This document shows, piece by piece, positions 23,130 through 32,530 of a stretch of 64,000 nucleotides of DNA. The position numbers and the translations under genes were made by a program. The stretch is from Prionace glauca. Lineage: Eukaryota; Chordata; Chondrichthyes; Carcharhiniformes; Carcharhinidae. Numbering within the stretch: the first letter of the stretch is position 1; each line of letters begins with the position of its first letter. The stretch spans positions 7,809,432 to 7,873,431 of the forward strand of contig CM075760.1 in the NCBI GenBank assembly GCA_037974335.1. Reading direction: 5' to 3'. Below the pieces are notes generated by a model, which ran no database searches, was not told where the DNA came from, and saw only the letters and a list, made by a program, of their open reading frames with translations.

Positions 23130-23515
23130 TGTTGATAGTGGAAGTTGACCATTTAGAAGTCTACAAGATTATGACAGGCATGGACAGATTGGATAGTCAG
23201 AAACATTATTTCTCATTACAGAAGAGTCAATTACTAAGGAGCATAGATTTAAGGTTTGAAGGAGATGTGCGAGGCAGATTTTTTTACACACAGGGTGGTG
23301 GGTGCCTGGAACTCGCTGCGGGGGAGGTAGTGGAATCAGATATAGTAGTGAGTTTCAAAAGGGCATCTGGACAAATGCATGAATAGGATGGGAATAGAGG
23401 GATATCGTCCCTGGAAGGGTAGGGGGTTTTAGTTCAGTCAGGTACCATGTTAGATACAGGCTTGGAGGGCCGAAGTGCCTGTTCCTGTGCTGTAATTTCC
23501 TTTGTTCATTGTTTC
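23130..23515 (+). mobile_element. CR1-like LINE 3' end nested in a LINE
   Basis: Reads EVYKIMTGMDRLDSQKHYF, then an RFFYTQGGGCLELA block, and ends 'cttggagggccgaagtgcctgttcctgtgctgtaat'. Same subfamily as 18.9-19.9 kb. Confidence 0.88.
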
Positions 23516-23969
23516 AGTCATGGTAATGCCATGAAATGACAAGAGCCGATTGTTACCTTCTTTCCTGTTGGAGTTGGTCATTGCCTGGAACATCTGTGGT
23601 GCAAATGTTATTTGCAGCTTCTCAGTCCAACCCTAGATATTGTCCAGCTATTGTCGCATTTGTAGTGCATTACTTCAAGATCTGAGGTGTCATGAATGGT
23701 GCTGAACATTGTTCAGTCATCAGCGAACATCCCAACTTCTGACTTTACAATGGATTGAAGGTGATTGATGAAGCAACTGAAGCTGATTGGGTCTGAGACA
23801 CTGAGAAACTCCTGCAGTGAAGTCCCGAGACTAGAATAAATGGCCTTCAATCATTAGTCAGCTAATCTTTCAAAAAGGCAACATTTTGAGTGACGATGAC
23901 ATTGAGAGTCCTTCGGCGTTAAGAGGATGGATAATATTTAGTAGACGTTCTTCCTGTCATAAAACACTC

Positions 23970-24290
23970 TCAGAGGCGGCAGTAGCGCAGTGACATTGTC
24001 AATCCAACTACTCAGAATACGAGTGCGTGTTCGCAATTCGCCATGATAGATGCGAAATTTGAATATTAAATAAAATGGAATAAGAAGTCTAAAGATGACC
24101 AATGAAATTATTGTCGATTATCATTAAAACTCATCTTGTTCGCTAATATCCTTTAGGGAAGGAAATCTACCGTTCTTACATTGTCTGGCCTGAAAGTGAC
24201 TCTTAAATGCCCTCTGCTGAAGGGCAATTTACGATGGGCAATAAATGCTGGTCAAGCCAATGACACACACATCACATAAACGGAAATAAA
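23970..24290 (+). mobile_element. second SINE family, near full length
   Basis: Decayed tRNA-like head ('ggcggcagtagcgcagtgac'), middle 'gaaatttgaatattaaataaaatggaataa', tail 'tcctttagggaaggaaatct' and 'gggcaataaatgctgg'. It ends only about 10 bases from the C-delta domain exon's donor. Confidence 0.7.
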
Positions 24291-24300
24291 ATAAACTTAC

Positions 24301-24612
24301 CAATTTCAGCTGTGGGTGGGATGTTTACTGAGTAATTCTGATCATTGTGAACCGCCTTGCACGTGATGTTTGGCGATTTCCCGGATTGGGGGAAAGAGAG
24401 GAAACCCGAGCTCCTGTAATTCCCGCTCTCCAATAGGACACTGGATCTTGTCACATTGACCTCCTGGTCGGATCCCCTGGACAGGGAGAGCTTGATTGTC
24501 TTGGGGGAGAAGTCCGAGGCCAAACATACTGCAGCGGTGGTGGTATTGGGGGCTTCCGGTGGCACTGGCGGGTAAAAGACGCTCAATTTTGGTTCTTTGG
24601 GGATTTTCACCT
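24301..24612 (-). CDS. TRDC: TCR delta constant Ig-domain exon
   Basis: A 312-base exon with acceptor 'ttcttaaattttcag' and donor 'gtaagt', phase 1 both ends. With the J segment's last base it reads KVKIPKEPKLSVFYPPVPPE, the classical start of a TCR C domain. The first intradomain Cys is in AAVCLASDFSP and the second in ITCKAVH. The usual core Trp of strand C is replaced in IKLSLSRG, as in other TCR delta and alpha C domains. NVT, NIT and NYS give three N-glycosylation sites. The exon is intact and lies 1.9 kb downstream of the J segment. It serves both ordinary TCR delta and NAR-TCR chains. Confidence 0.93.
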
Positions 24613-24809
24613 CTGAAAATTTAAGAAATAAAAGGAAATAATCAGAATACAACAGGATTACCTCTTCCAAGCTGCTGTGCCATTCGATTAGACTCACATT
24701 TTCCCTGTGCTTTAATCCCATATAAGTTTCTACATTGATTTACCGAATGCTGAGACTGAATTAACAATCTTATTCCCTTGGCAAAGAAAAGTCTGAGGAG
24801 TGACGCTTG

Positions 24810-24849
<40 letters not shown>

Positions 24850-25125
24850 ACACACACACAGGCACATGCACACAAGCCTACGCACACATGTCCAACACAC
24901 ATGCCTGCGCACATATGCTCACACACACATGTCCACGCACACACGCCCATGCACATAAGTAGACACACACACATGCACAGACCGATATAGACAACACACA
25001 CAAACACACACACACACTCACACTCACACACAGACACACGCACACATGCACACACACACTCACGCACACATGCACACACACACTCACACACACACACACT
25101 GACACACACAAACACACACACTTAG
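24810..25125. repeat. (CA)n-rich block in the J-C intron
   Basis: Long imperfect CA repeat; open frames are spurious. Confidence 0.95.
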
Positions 25126-25179
25126 TTCCCGCTGTGCTTTTAAAAATAATTTAAAGAGAACAATATTTGGACAAGAAAT

Positions 25180-25500
25180 TGATGGAGGGCGGCACTGTAG
25201 CACAATAGCTAACATTACTGCCTCACAGCGCCAAAGACCCAGGTTCAATTCCGGCCTCGGCTCACTCTCTGGGTGGAGTGCGCGTGTTCTCCCTGTGGGT
25301 TTCGCCCGGGTGCTCCAGTTTCCTCTCAGAGTCCAAGGATGGCGGGTTAGGTTGATTGGCCAAGCTAAATTGACCGTAAAGTCATGGGTTTAATCGGGTA
25401 AATATGTGGCGTTATGAAGATCAGGCCTGTGTGGAATTCGGGTGGGTACAGACTCGATGGGCTGAATGGCCTCGTTCTGTACTGTAGCGATTCTAGGATA
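25180..25500 (+). mobile_element. V-SINE-type SINE
   Basis: Clear head ('ggcggcactgtagcacaatagctaacattactgcctcacagcgcc' pattern), B-box-like 'ggttcaattcc', full core, and the tail 'gactcgatgggctgaatggcctcgttctgtactgtagcgattct'. Confidence 0.92.
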
Positions 25501-25504
25501 CACT

Positions 25505-26290
25505 TTTTCCCTTTTCTCTGTATAGAAGGAGGCCACTCGGCCCATCCATTATTCAATGAGATCGCGACTGATCTGATGTGATAATCCTCAACTCCATTTT
25601 CCCAACAATATCCCCATCACCTTTGTTTTCGTGCAGATTAAAAATCTGCCTAACCCAGCACTGAAAGTACTTAACGGCAGCCCTATACAGCCATCTGTGA
25701 TAAAGAAGTCCGCAGATTCGATACCATCTGATGGAAGAAATTCTTCATTTTCGCTCTCTTTAATTCAGCAACGCCTTACTCTGGGATTTAGCCTCTGGTC
25801 CTAGACTCTCCCAACAGGGAATAAAATAGAAGTCTACAGCACATCTAAGGCCCTTCGGCCCTTCATGTCTGCTCTGTCCAAAGACAACCCAACTGACTTC
25901 TCTAATCCCATTTCCAGCACTTGGCCTATTACTGTGTATAATATGGAATCAAAAGTGCATAACCAAGTGTTGTGAGGGTCTCTGTAACTGCGACCCTACC
26001 AGATAGTGAGTTCCAGATGTCCCTCATATCTCCTATCCCGTACCTTAAATCAATGCCTCCTCCCCACCAGCCCCCCACCCCCGCCCCACCGAAAAAAACA
26101 CTTCTCATTGATCCCTCTAAAACGGGGATAAGTATCTTCCTGACTACATTATTTCTGCCCCTCATTAGGCTGAAGCGAGTTTTACAGTGTTCTCTATCTC
26201 TATGACTCAATCGGAGTGGGCCTCTTCTAACTGTCTATCAATATATCATTTAATTACATTACACACAACCATTTCAGTAACACATCTCCT
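25505..26290 (-). mobile_element. antisense LINE 3' fragments, decayed
   Basis: 'ggaggccactcggcccatcc' with 'aatgagatcgcgactgatctgatgt' is the tail family in antisense (25510-25800). A second tail starts at 25830 ('acagcacatctaaggcccttcggccc'). The part to 26290 is weaker. Confidence 0.65.
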
Positions 26291-26554
26291 TGCCAGCTAC
26301 CAGGTGAGTTTCATATTAAAGGCCAGTTAAATGTTTTAAGGAAACAATCCTGAATTGTGGAAACAATAAAACTCTCATCTGCTCTATCTCAATGCCCAGT
26401 GAAGCTGTTCTTTGGATTCCCGGTGAGAACTGCTCACCACTTCCATTCAAAAAAATACAGTGATAATTGAAATAACACAGCGACTGTATGTCTCAAGGAA
26501 GTCATGGGGAAAAATAACATGTTGAGTAATCATTATCCAGAATTAGTTACTTAC
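26291..26554. other. J-C intron without a further J segment
   Basis: I looked for the antisense FGxGT pattern with a donor and RSS and found none besides the J at 26555. Confidence 0.4.
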
Positions 26555-26617
26555 TGGGTTCCACAATCAGCCTGGTTCCATTGCCAAAGATGAGCTTTCT
26601 AGTCTCTCCATATGTCA
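26555..26617 (-). CDS. TCR delta J segment
   Basis: A 63-base J segment. In coding orientation it reads YGETRKLIFGNGTRLIVEP, with the canonical F-G-x-G-T motif (FGNGT), and ends in a phase-1 donor 'gtaagt'. It is preceded by a 12-type RSS (26618-26645). It is the only J I can support between the support V and C-delta. Whether it is shared by ordinary V-delta genes outside the window cannot be told. Confidence 0.9.
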
Positions 26618-26645
26618 CACACCCTTTGATTCCATAACAAAATCT
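26618..26645 (-). promoter_or_regulatory. 12-type recombination signal of the J segment
   Basis: Plus-strand reading outward from the J: heptamer cacaccc (26618-26624), a 12-base spacer, nonamer acaaaatct (26637-26645). The first three heptamer bases CAC, which matter most for RAG cutting, are kept; the last four are weak. Confidence 0.8.
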
Positions 26646-26891
26646 ATTGTGGTCTCGTCCACCTCTCTCTGTCCCTCTGTCGTGTCCCAGTTGGGTTGGT
26701 TCAGACCAGTAATGGTGTACACTCAGTGAATATCACTGTGGGGATGGAAGGCAGTGGTGGGGATTGCTGTGGAGGGGAGGGGGTGCAATTGAGAGAGCTT
26801 AGTGTTCTCCTTAGGAACTGGGAGGTTATTGCACGGGAGTTAAGGAAGATTCAGCTACTATGGTTCCACAATATAATCCTCATCATGTTCA

Positions 26892-27054
26892 TATTTCTGT
26901 ACCGCTCTCTCTGTGTTCTGTATCACTGTGCCTATAATTCTCACCATGTTCAGGTTTCTGTACCACTCTCTCTCCCTGTTCTGTATCACTATGGCTATAA
27001 TTCTCACCATGTTGAGGTTTCTGTACCTCTCTCTCTGTGTTCTGTATCACTGTG
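26892..27054 (-). promoter_or_regulatory. 23-type recombination signal in three tandem copies
   Basis: The unit next to the support V is nonamer ggtttctgt (27016-27024), a 23-base spacer, and heptamer cactgtg (27048-27054), as read on the plus strand. Two further units lie behind it at 61-63 base steps. The outer one has tatttctgt (26892-26900), a 23-base spacer and a perfect heptamer (26924-26930). The middle one has ggtttctgt (26953-26961), a 25-base spacer and a damaged heptamer cactatg (26987-26993). Confidence 0.85.
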
Positions 27055-27360
27055 CTGTGTGTTGACTCAGTGCACAGTAATAAACAGCCGAGTCGCTCAG
27101 TTGCAGTTTGGAGATTGTTAACTGGCCGATTTTCTGGCTAGAATCGGTAGAAGCAGAAATTCTGTCTCCGGCAACATTTTCTTTGTTGTCCCCTCCTGAA
27201 GTGTGTGCCTGATGCAATAATTCCGGAGCCTGCCCTGGGGTTTGACTGTACCAGTATACTGTGTACTGACATAACCCTGAATATCCACATCTTAGAGTAA
27301 CTGTGTTGCCTGTAGCAGAGGTTTGGAGAGGCGGATTCTTGGATACCAGGGAACTGGAAT
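27055..27360 (-). CDS. support V-delta segment of NAR-TCR (leaderless)
   Basis: A V-set domain of TCR alpha/delta type, reading DSSSLVSKNPPLQTS at the start, TVTLRC (first Cys), VYWYSQTPGQ (core Trp), DRISASTDSS, and LQLSDSAVYYC (second Cys) with CALSQHTA before the RSS. Instead of a leader it begins at a strong splice acceptor (oligo-T and 'aatcctccag'), phase 1. That is the known arrangement of the support V in NAR-TCR, where the rearranged NAR exon is spliced to it. An extra Cys lies in the CDR1 region (YSGLCQY). It has a functional-looking 23-RSS and lies 437 bases from the J, so it can rearrange independently of the NAR cluster. It is intact. Confidence 0.9.
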
Positions 27361-28640
27361 CTGGAGGATTAAAAAAAAAAGGATATTTTATCCACTTTTT
27401 TATCATGCACTATGGGAATCACAGGAACATGTCTTCATTTGCGGTATTGTAACTCTATTATATCTGATGGAACTATATTCACCGTTATTACGATACAAAC
27501 CAGCGAGGACTGAAATGGTACTACTGATCTGGGATGCATTGTCATGATGAGTGGTGACAACAGATTCAACAGTGAATGAGCAGTTGGTCATTACCAACTG
27601 GTTATGATCAAGTACCAGCACAGGAAAGGCAAACAGGGTAATGGGGAAATTTTAATAGGGTTAGGAAGAATTAGATTTCATTTATAAAGGGGCAGCATCT
27701 ACCAGAAGGGCCGAATGCCATTCTTCCGCGTTGCATGATCCCATGATGTAGAGTACAATTCAGTTTCTACTTTTCTTATTGTCAGAAAAGCACTAGGGAA
27801 CATTTTATGATCAGTGAAGCAATCTTTTTTCCAGAAATGATCATCCGAGGATAACCCAGACGTGTTCCACAACCGAGCACAGCAAGATCCAACAGACCAT
27901 TATTGTGATTTATCAAATTCAAAGGGACTGAACGACGCTGCACATCGATGGTCAAATGTCATTAATTTATATCGGTTTAAAACTTCCCGGGAGTTTATGT
28001 TTGCCTTTTCACCAATGTGTTTATCTTCTTTCTATGTAAAGTATTGTTCTCCCTTTCCATTAAAATAGAATTATTTAGCCAGTTTCATTTTATTTCTATA
28101 TTCACAATCTGTTATTTGGTGTCTTGTAATTGTGGGAACTTGTCTCCAAGGCTCTCAGTTGTCTGTTAGGTTCAGTTTGTTCAGTATCCACAGTGGTTTT
28201 ACAGTTACACACTGGGAACGGCCTCTTCCGGCTCTCTGACAATTTCAATACTTTCTGCACATTAACGTTCTCTCCCTGGTTCTTCGGGCAGGGTTTGCTC
28301 TAAGTCTTAAGAGTCTACCGAAATAGATTATACCATTTGGCCCAACTGATTTATGTTGCAAATTTATCCAGACCGGCCTCCTCCATCCAGAAATTTAGTT
28401 GATATTTACATCCAGCTCCCTTTGTAGATCTATTACCTTCTTCCCCCTGTATGTTCAAGATGTCCCACAAATGCAACAAAACTACCTTCTCCAACTGTTC
28501 TATGTGACAAGTTCTGACAATCCAGCACACAGTTATTACCCTCAATCTGTGTATTAGTTTTATTAGTGATGACCGTGTATAAATTGTTCTAATCTCACAT
28601 ACAAATAAAGAACTGGTCAACACCCACACATTAAACAATC
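27361..28640. other. intergenic and intronic sequence with old repeat traces
   Basis: AT-rich. Possible antisense LINE text at 28320-28630 ('accatttggcccaactg', 'gtccacaaatgcaac' type), too weak to assign. No leader exon for the support V was found here. Confidence 0.45.
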
Positions 28641-29284
28641 AGAATTTAAATGTTTTTTATGAATTGTTCTCTTCTCTCTTTACCTTCCAGAGAAAATGTG
28701 ACCTAGGCTCTTTAACTTTCGAGAGATACACACTTAAGAACTTAAAGAGGGAACTCTAAAAACTTCCCTGTTTTCAACAAAGTTGGGGCTAACTCACCAA
28801 CACATTCCTGAACTTATCCAGTTAAAAAAAATCATTTTAATTTGCAAAACCTTGTCCGTATTTGCCTTGAATACACAAAACCACTGAGCATTCACAGTTC
28901 TCTGACACATACACTTCTCAGATTCTCATAAATGGAATGACCAAAGGAATTTATCTGCTCAATTATTGACAATTATTTAAAATCTGTGACCCAAAGCTAA
29001 AGGCGTCCCTGCCTGGACACATGCCCAGAATCCGCTTTGTCAAACCTCCGGAGAATATTTTCTGTTGAATGCTTCTGAACTCTTGAGAAGGCAGTATATT
29101 TGCATACTTAATATCTTCTCACAGCGCAATCATTTTCAGTATGGAATCTGATATGGTAATCATTGGTTCACTTATTTCAAAGATATAAGTCATTTCTTAT
29201 GTTTCTGTTAAAATCTTTTCAGAATGTTCCAGATTGGGCTCCATTGCGTTTATCACCACAATCATTTCCTCTTCCAAGTGGTGT
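28641..29284. other. AT-rich sequence, nothing recognised
   Basis: No exon, RNA gene or repeat family identified. Confidence 0.4.
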
Positions 29285-30000
29285 TGAAAATAGAGGAGTA
29301 ATGCTTTAATATTGAGGGTAACGGGAGGGGTGAAATGCAGGTCATTGGCAGATGGAACTTAATCCTGAAAATTGCAAGGGGATGCACGTTGGGAGAAGTA
29401 ACAAGACAAGGGAGTATTTAATGAATGGCAGGACACTGGAAAGCTCAACTGAACAGAAAGATTTGATTCCTTGTCCACACATCACTGAATGCGATAGAAC
29501 ATTATAATAAAGGCAGACGTGGCAATCGTCTTAATAAGTCATGGCATATATTATTAAAACAGCGGGGTAATGTTAGAGCTGTAAAAGCTTTCGATAGGCC
29601 ACATCTGGAGTACTGTGTACAGTGCTGGTCGCCTCACTATTGAAAGGATATGATTTCACTGAAGGGGAACAGAGGAGATTCACCATGATGTCGCCTACGA
29701 TGGAGCATTTGAACTTCAAGGAGAGCCCAGGATAAGCTTACATTGTGCTCTTCAGAGCAGAGACGCTCTTTGAGGTCTGTAATTTTATACAGGGGTTGAC
29801 AGGGTAGATGGGAAGCAAATGCTCCCCATAGTTGAAGGGTCAATAAACAGGCTGCATATATTTAGATAAGGAGATGGAGGATGTAGATGAACTTTTAAAA
29901 TATTTAAGGCTATGGGCCTAGTGCTGGAAGGTGGAATTAATGAAGATTTTGTTGGTAATGACTTGATAAGCTGAAGGGCCTAATCCATGTTATATAACTC
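29285..30000 (+). mobile_element. CR1-like LINE 3' region, decayed
   Basis: 'ggcagatggaacttaatcctgaaaattgcaaggggatgcac' (the FNPDKCE block), 'ggccacatctggagtactgtgtacagtgctggtcgcc' (the LEYCVQFWS block), ending 'taagctgaagggcctaatccatg'. It shares unusual changes with the copy at 31.2-31.6 kb, so both belong to one subfamily. Confidence 0.85.
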
Positions 30001-30429
30001 AATGATAGCATATTTCAACTATGCTGTATCAACGGGCAAGGAAGGCAACATGGAACATTCTTCATCTTAGAAAAACAGTAACAGAAGCAATCTTTAATAA
30101 GTGGAATGACCTTGGAAGTAATTGCCAACTTAAATGGCCAATCAGGGGACAATGGGAGGATTCGGTTTGCCATGGGCATTTCCGGTGCCATGTCACAGCC
30201 AAGTAGAATACCTGGGTATTCCACATTCGGAGCCACAACAATTTCTTTCTACTCAGTGCCTCGCTCAGCATCATTTCAGACAGCATATAAAAGTAAACCA
30301 TACTGCTTTATACTGATGGGCATACTTACTTCACCAGCTGAAACGGCAGATTTCTATCCGTAACAGTTTATCATCGCCACACTGAGATTGGCCTTTAGTT
30401 CCAGTTGCTGACATAAATTTCCATTAAAG

Positions 30430-30535
30430 TGCACCAGCTGCCCTGGTGAGATTTGACCGTGTGCAGACAGAGCACTGATCTGGGTCACAGAAATACTAAC
30501 ACAATTACACTACCACCACATCACCAACTCCACAG
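30430..30535 (-). mobile_element. tRNA-like head of second SINE family
   Basis: Antisense 'gtgatgtggtggtagtgtaattgtgtta' with 'tcaaatctcaccagggcag'; a tRNA-like fragment with no body. Confidence 0.5.
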
Positions 30536-30588
30536 TGCGGACATGAACCTACTAATTCTGTAACATATTTCGGCTTGGAGTCACTTAC

Positions 30589-30936
30589 CAGCTGTGATAT
30601 TCACCACCGTCCCAGGTCCGTCTGCATAACCCGCTTTCGAAACACTACTCCCGCATTGATGTTTATATTGAGCTTTACAGTAATAGATGGCGGTGTCTTC
30701 AACTCTCACATCCCGAATTTCCAGCGAAAATGTATTTTGTGCTTTATTCACGGACACAACAAATCTCTCTCCGCTGGAGATCCGCTCCCATTCTTTCCCG
30801 CTCTGTGTTTGTCTAAAGAAATGTCCGCCCTCCAAACTAGAATAATCAGCTTTGAAAACACAGGTGATGGTGAGAGACTGACATTCTTTCCTGGTCACCG
30901 CTGTTGGGCTCTGTGTCACTGACCCACTGAAAGATT
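30589..30936 (-). CDS. germline-joined NAR-TCR V-D-J exon
   Basis: A 348-base open exon (phase 1 both ends; acceptor 'tttaatttccag', donor 'gtaagt'). It encodes SFSGSVTQSPTAVTRKECQS, SLTITC (first Cys), a NAR-type domain without a CDR2 loop (GKEWERISSGERFVVSVNK), FSLEIRDVRVEDTAIYYC (second Cys), then with no RSS at all a CDR3 (KAQYKHQCGSSVSKAG) running straight into a NAR J (YADGPGTVVNITA). The D-G-x-G-T J motif is the NAR form. Its neighbour at 36.1 kb has separate V, D and J, so V, D and J have fused here in the germline. FR1 Cys (KEC) is shared with cluster 1, and CDR3 adds another Cys. No stop or frame loss. Its own leader exon is destroyed (see 31085-31112). Confidence 0.9.
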
Positions 30937-31084
30937 CTGGAAATTAAACACAGAGAGTTTAATGGACCATCAGAGCTGAACCACACAATGGAGCTAAATC
31001 CCCAAACAGTGTCTGTAATTGGGATGGACTGGGACAGCTTTATATCCAATCCACACAATGTGGGTTAGTTTGAATGGTATTCAT

Positions 31085-31112
31085 TGGGGTAAACAGACAC
31101 CGTCCTCACTCT
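31085..31112 (-). pseudogene. remnant of the NAR cluster 2 leader exon
   Basis: Coding-strand 'ggtgtctgtttacccc' matches the end of the cluster 1 leader. Upstream of it the leader start is missing and GT/CA microsatellite takes its place. The donor gtgagt of cluster 1 is replaced by aatgaat. The intron that follows (30937-31084) is still very similar to the one in cluster 1. Confidence 0.8.
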
Positions 31113-31115
31113 CTC

Positions 31116-31116
<1 letters not shown>

Positions 31117-31172
<56 letters not shown>
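31117..31172. repeat. (GT)n microsatellite
   Basis: Pure GT run replacing the 5' part of the NAR cluster 2 leader. Confidence 0.97.
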
Positions 31173-31224
31173 AGGATGGTAGGTATGTACGTTTTCTCAT
31201 GGCACAAAGATTGACAGAATGACT

Positions 31225-31735
31225 AATAGTGAGGAAGAAGGTCAAAGGTTGCCGGATGATATTGACAACTTGTTCAGATGGTAGATCAATGGAACAAGGA
31301 ACAGAATACAGAAAAGTGCGAGTGAATGCACGTTGGGAGGAGTAACAAGACAAGTGTGTATTTAATGAATGGCAGGACACTAGAAAGCTCAAATGAACAG
31401 AAAGATTTGATTCCTTATCCATAAATCTCTGTAGGAGATAGGACATGATAATAGGGGGAGACGGGACAATTGTCTTTAAAAGTTAGGGCAAAAACAATAC
31501 TAAAACAGCGGGGTTATGTTAGAGTTATAAAAAGCTTTCGGTAGGCCACATCTGGAGTGCTGTGCACAGTGCTGCTCGCCTCACTATTGAAAAAAATATG
31601 ATTTCACTGAAGGTGTAGAGAGGCGATTTGTGGGTGAGACAGAGTGTGTATGTGTCAGAGAGAGAGAGAAAGCACGCGAGAGAGAATGTGTGAAAGAGAG
31701 CGAGTGTGGAGTGTGTGAGAGAGAGCGACAGTCGA
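31225..31735 (+). mobile_element. CR1-like LINE fragment and GA-rich tract
   Basis: 31225-31620 is a close relative of 29.3-29.7 kb (shared 'ggcaggacactagaaagctcaa' and 'gaacagaaagatttgattcc'). 31625-31735 is GAGA/GTGT-rich. Confidence 0.8.
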
Positions 31736-31739
31736 GTTT

Positions 31740-31955
31740 GTGATTCGATTCCTAGCTTGGGTCACTATCTGTGTGGAGTTTGTAAGGTCTCCTCCTGTTT
31801 GCACGGGTTTCCTCCCGGTGTTCAGGGTTCCTGCTGCATTCTGAAAGGACCTGCTGGTTCAGGGCATTGATCAGAACAGGCGCCAGACTAGGGGAATTTT
31901 ACAACAACTTCATTGCACGGTTAATATAAGCCTTCGTTGTGACTGAAAAAAAAAA
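31740..31955 (+). mobile_element. V-SINE-type SINE, 5' truncated
   Basis: 'ttcgattcctagcttgggtcactatctgtgtggagtttg' core and the 'aacttcattgcacggttaatataagcc' tail type. Confidence 0.85.
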
Positions 31956-32099
31956 GCTTTACTGAATCCTCCTCGTGTTTCTCCAATCTCTGGAAAAAAA
32001 TGCAACCCACCATGTTCCCCGTTTCAAGGGATACGTGAAATGTTACTCGTTTCTTTCCTGAGAAAAACAGACATCGAAGCAATAGTTCCAACTGATGGG

Positions 32100-32192
32100 T
32101 AAAAGCAAATTACTGCGGATGTTGGAATCTGAAACCAAAAGAGAAAATGCTGGAAAATCTCAACAGGTCTGACAGCATCTGTAAGGACAGGA
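32100..32192 (+). repeat. palindromic repeat fragment
   Basis: 'aaattactgcggatgttggaatctgaaaccaaaagagaaaatgctgg' pattern; same family as 8.3 and 16.4 kb. Confidence 0.65.
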
Positions 32193-32194
32193 AA

Positions 32195-32530
32195 GGACGG
32201 TACGGTAGCACAATGGTAGCACTATTACTTCACAGCTCCAGGGACCTGTGTTCGATTCCCGGCTCGGGTCACTGTCTGTGTGGAGTTTGCAAATTCTCCC
32301 CGTGTCTGCGTGGGTTTCCTCCAGGTGCTCTGGTCTCCTCCCACAATCCAAAAATGTGCGGGTTATGTTGATTGGCCATACTAATAAATGTTCCCTTAGT
32401 GTCCAGGGATGCGTCGGTTAGAAGGATTGGTGGGCATGATATGTGGGTAGGGCGAGGCTGGGATTGTGTTTGGTGCAAATTCGATGGGCCGAAGGGCCTC
32501 TTCCTGCACTGTAGGATTCTATGATTCTCC
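32195..32530 (+). mobile_element. V-SINE-type SINE, well preserved
   Basis: Complete order from tRNA-like head ('ggtagcacaatggtagcactattacttcacagctcc' pattern) through core to the tail 'ttcgatgggccgaagggcctcttcctgcactgtaggattct'. Confidence 0.92.

Larger units (their letters stand above)
22090..23870 (-). mobile_element. second LINE family, antisense, split by nested insertions
   Basis: Three pieces in one order: about 22090-22500, 22900-23130 and 23510-23870. They carry phrases such as 'tttccaagtcaggatg', 'ttgctggagctgcatttatccaggcaagtgg', 'aaccctcaggatgttgatagtgg', 'gtcattgcctgg' and 'gtgctgaacattgttcagtcatcagcgaacatc'. I recognise these as antisense text of a non-LTR retrotransposon common in sharks, whose sense pieces lie at 10.3 and 33.2-34.1 kb. 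A V-SINE and a CR1 fragment are inserted in it. All of it lies in the intron between the C-delta domain exon and the connecting peptide. Confidence 0.7.

Noticed and set aside
26700-26760. Candidate TCR delta D segment around cactcagtgaatatcactgtg
   Set aside because: Heptamer-like words are present but no nonamer at 12 or 23 bases on either side was convincing.
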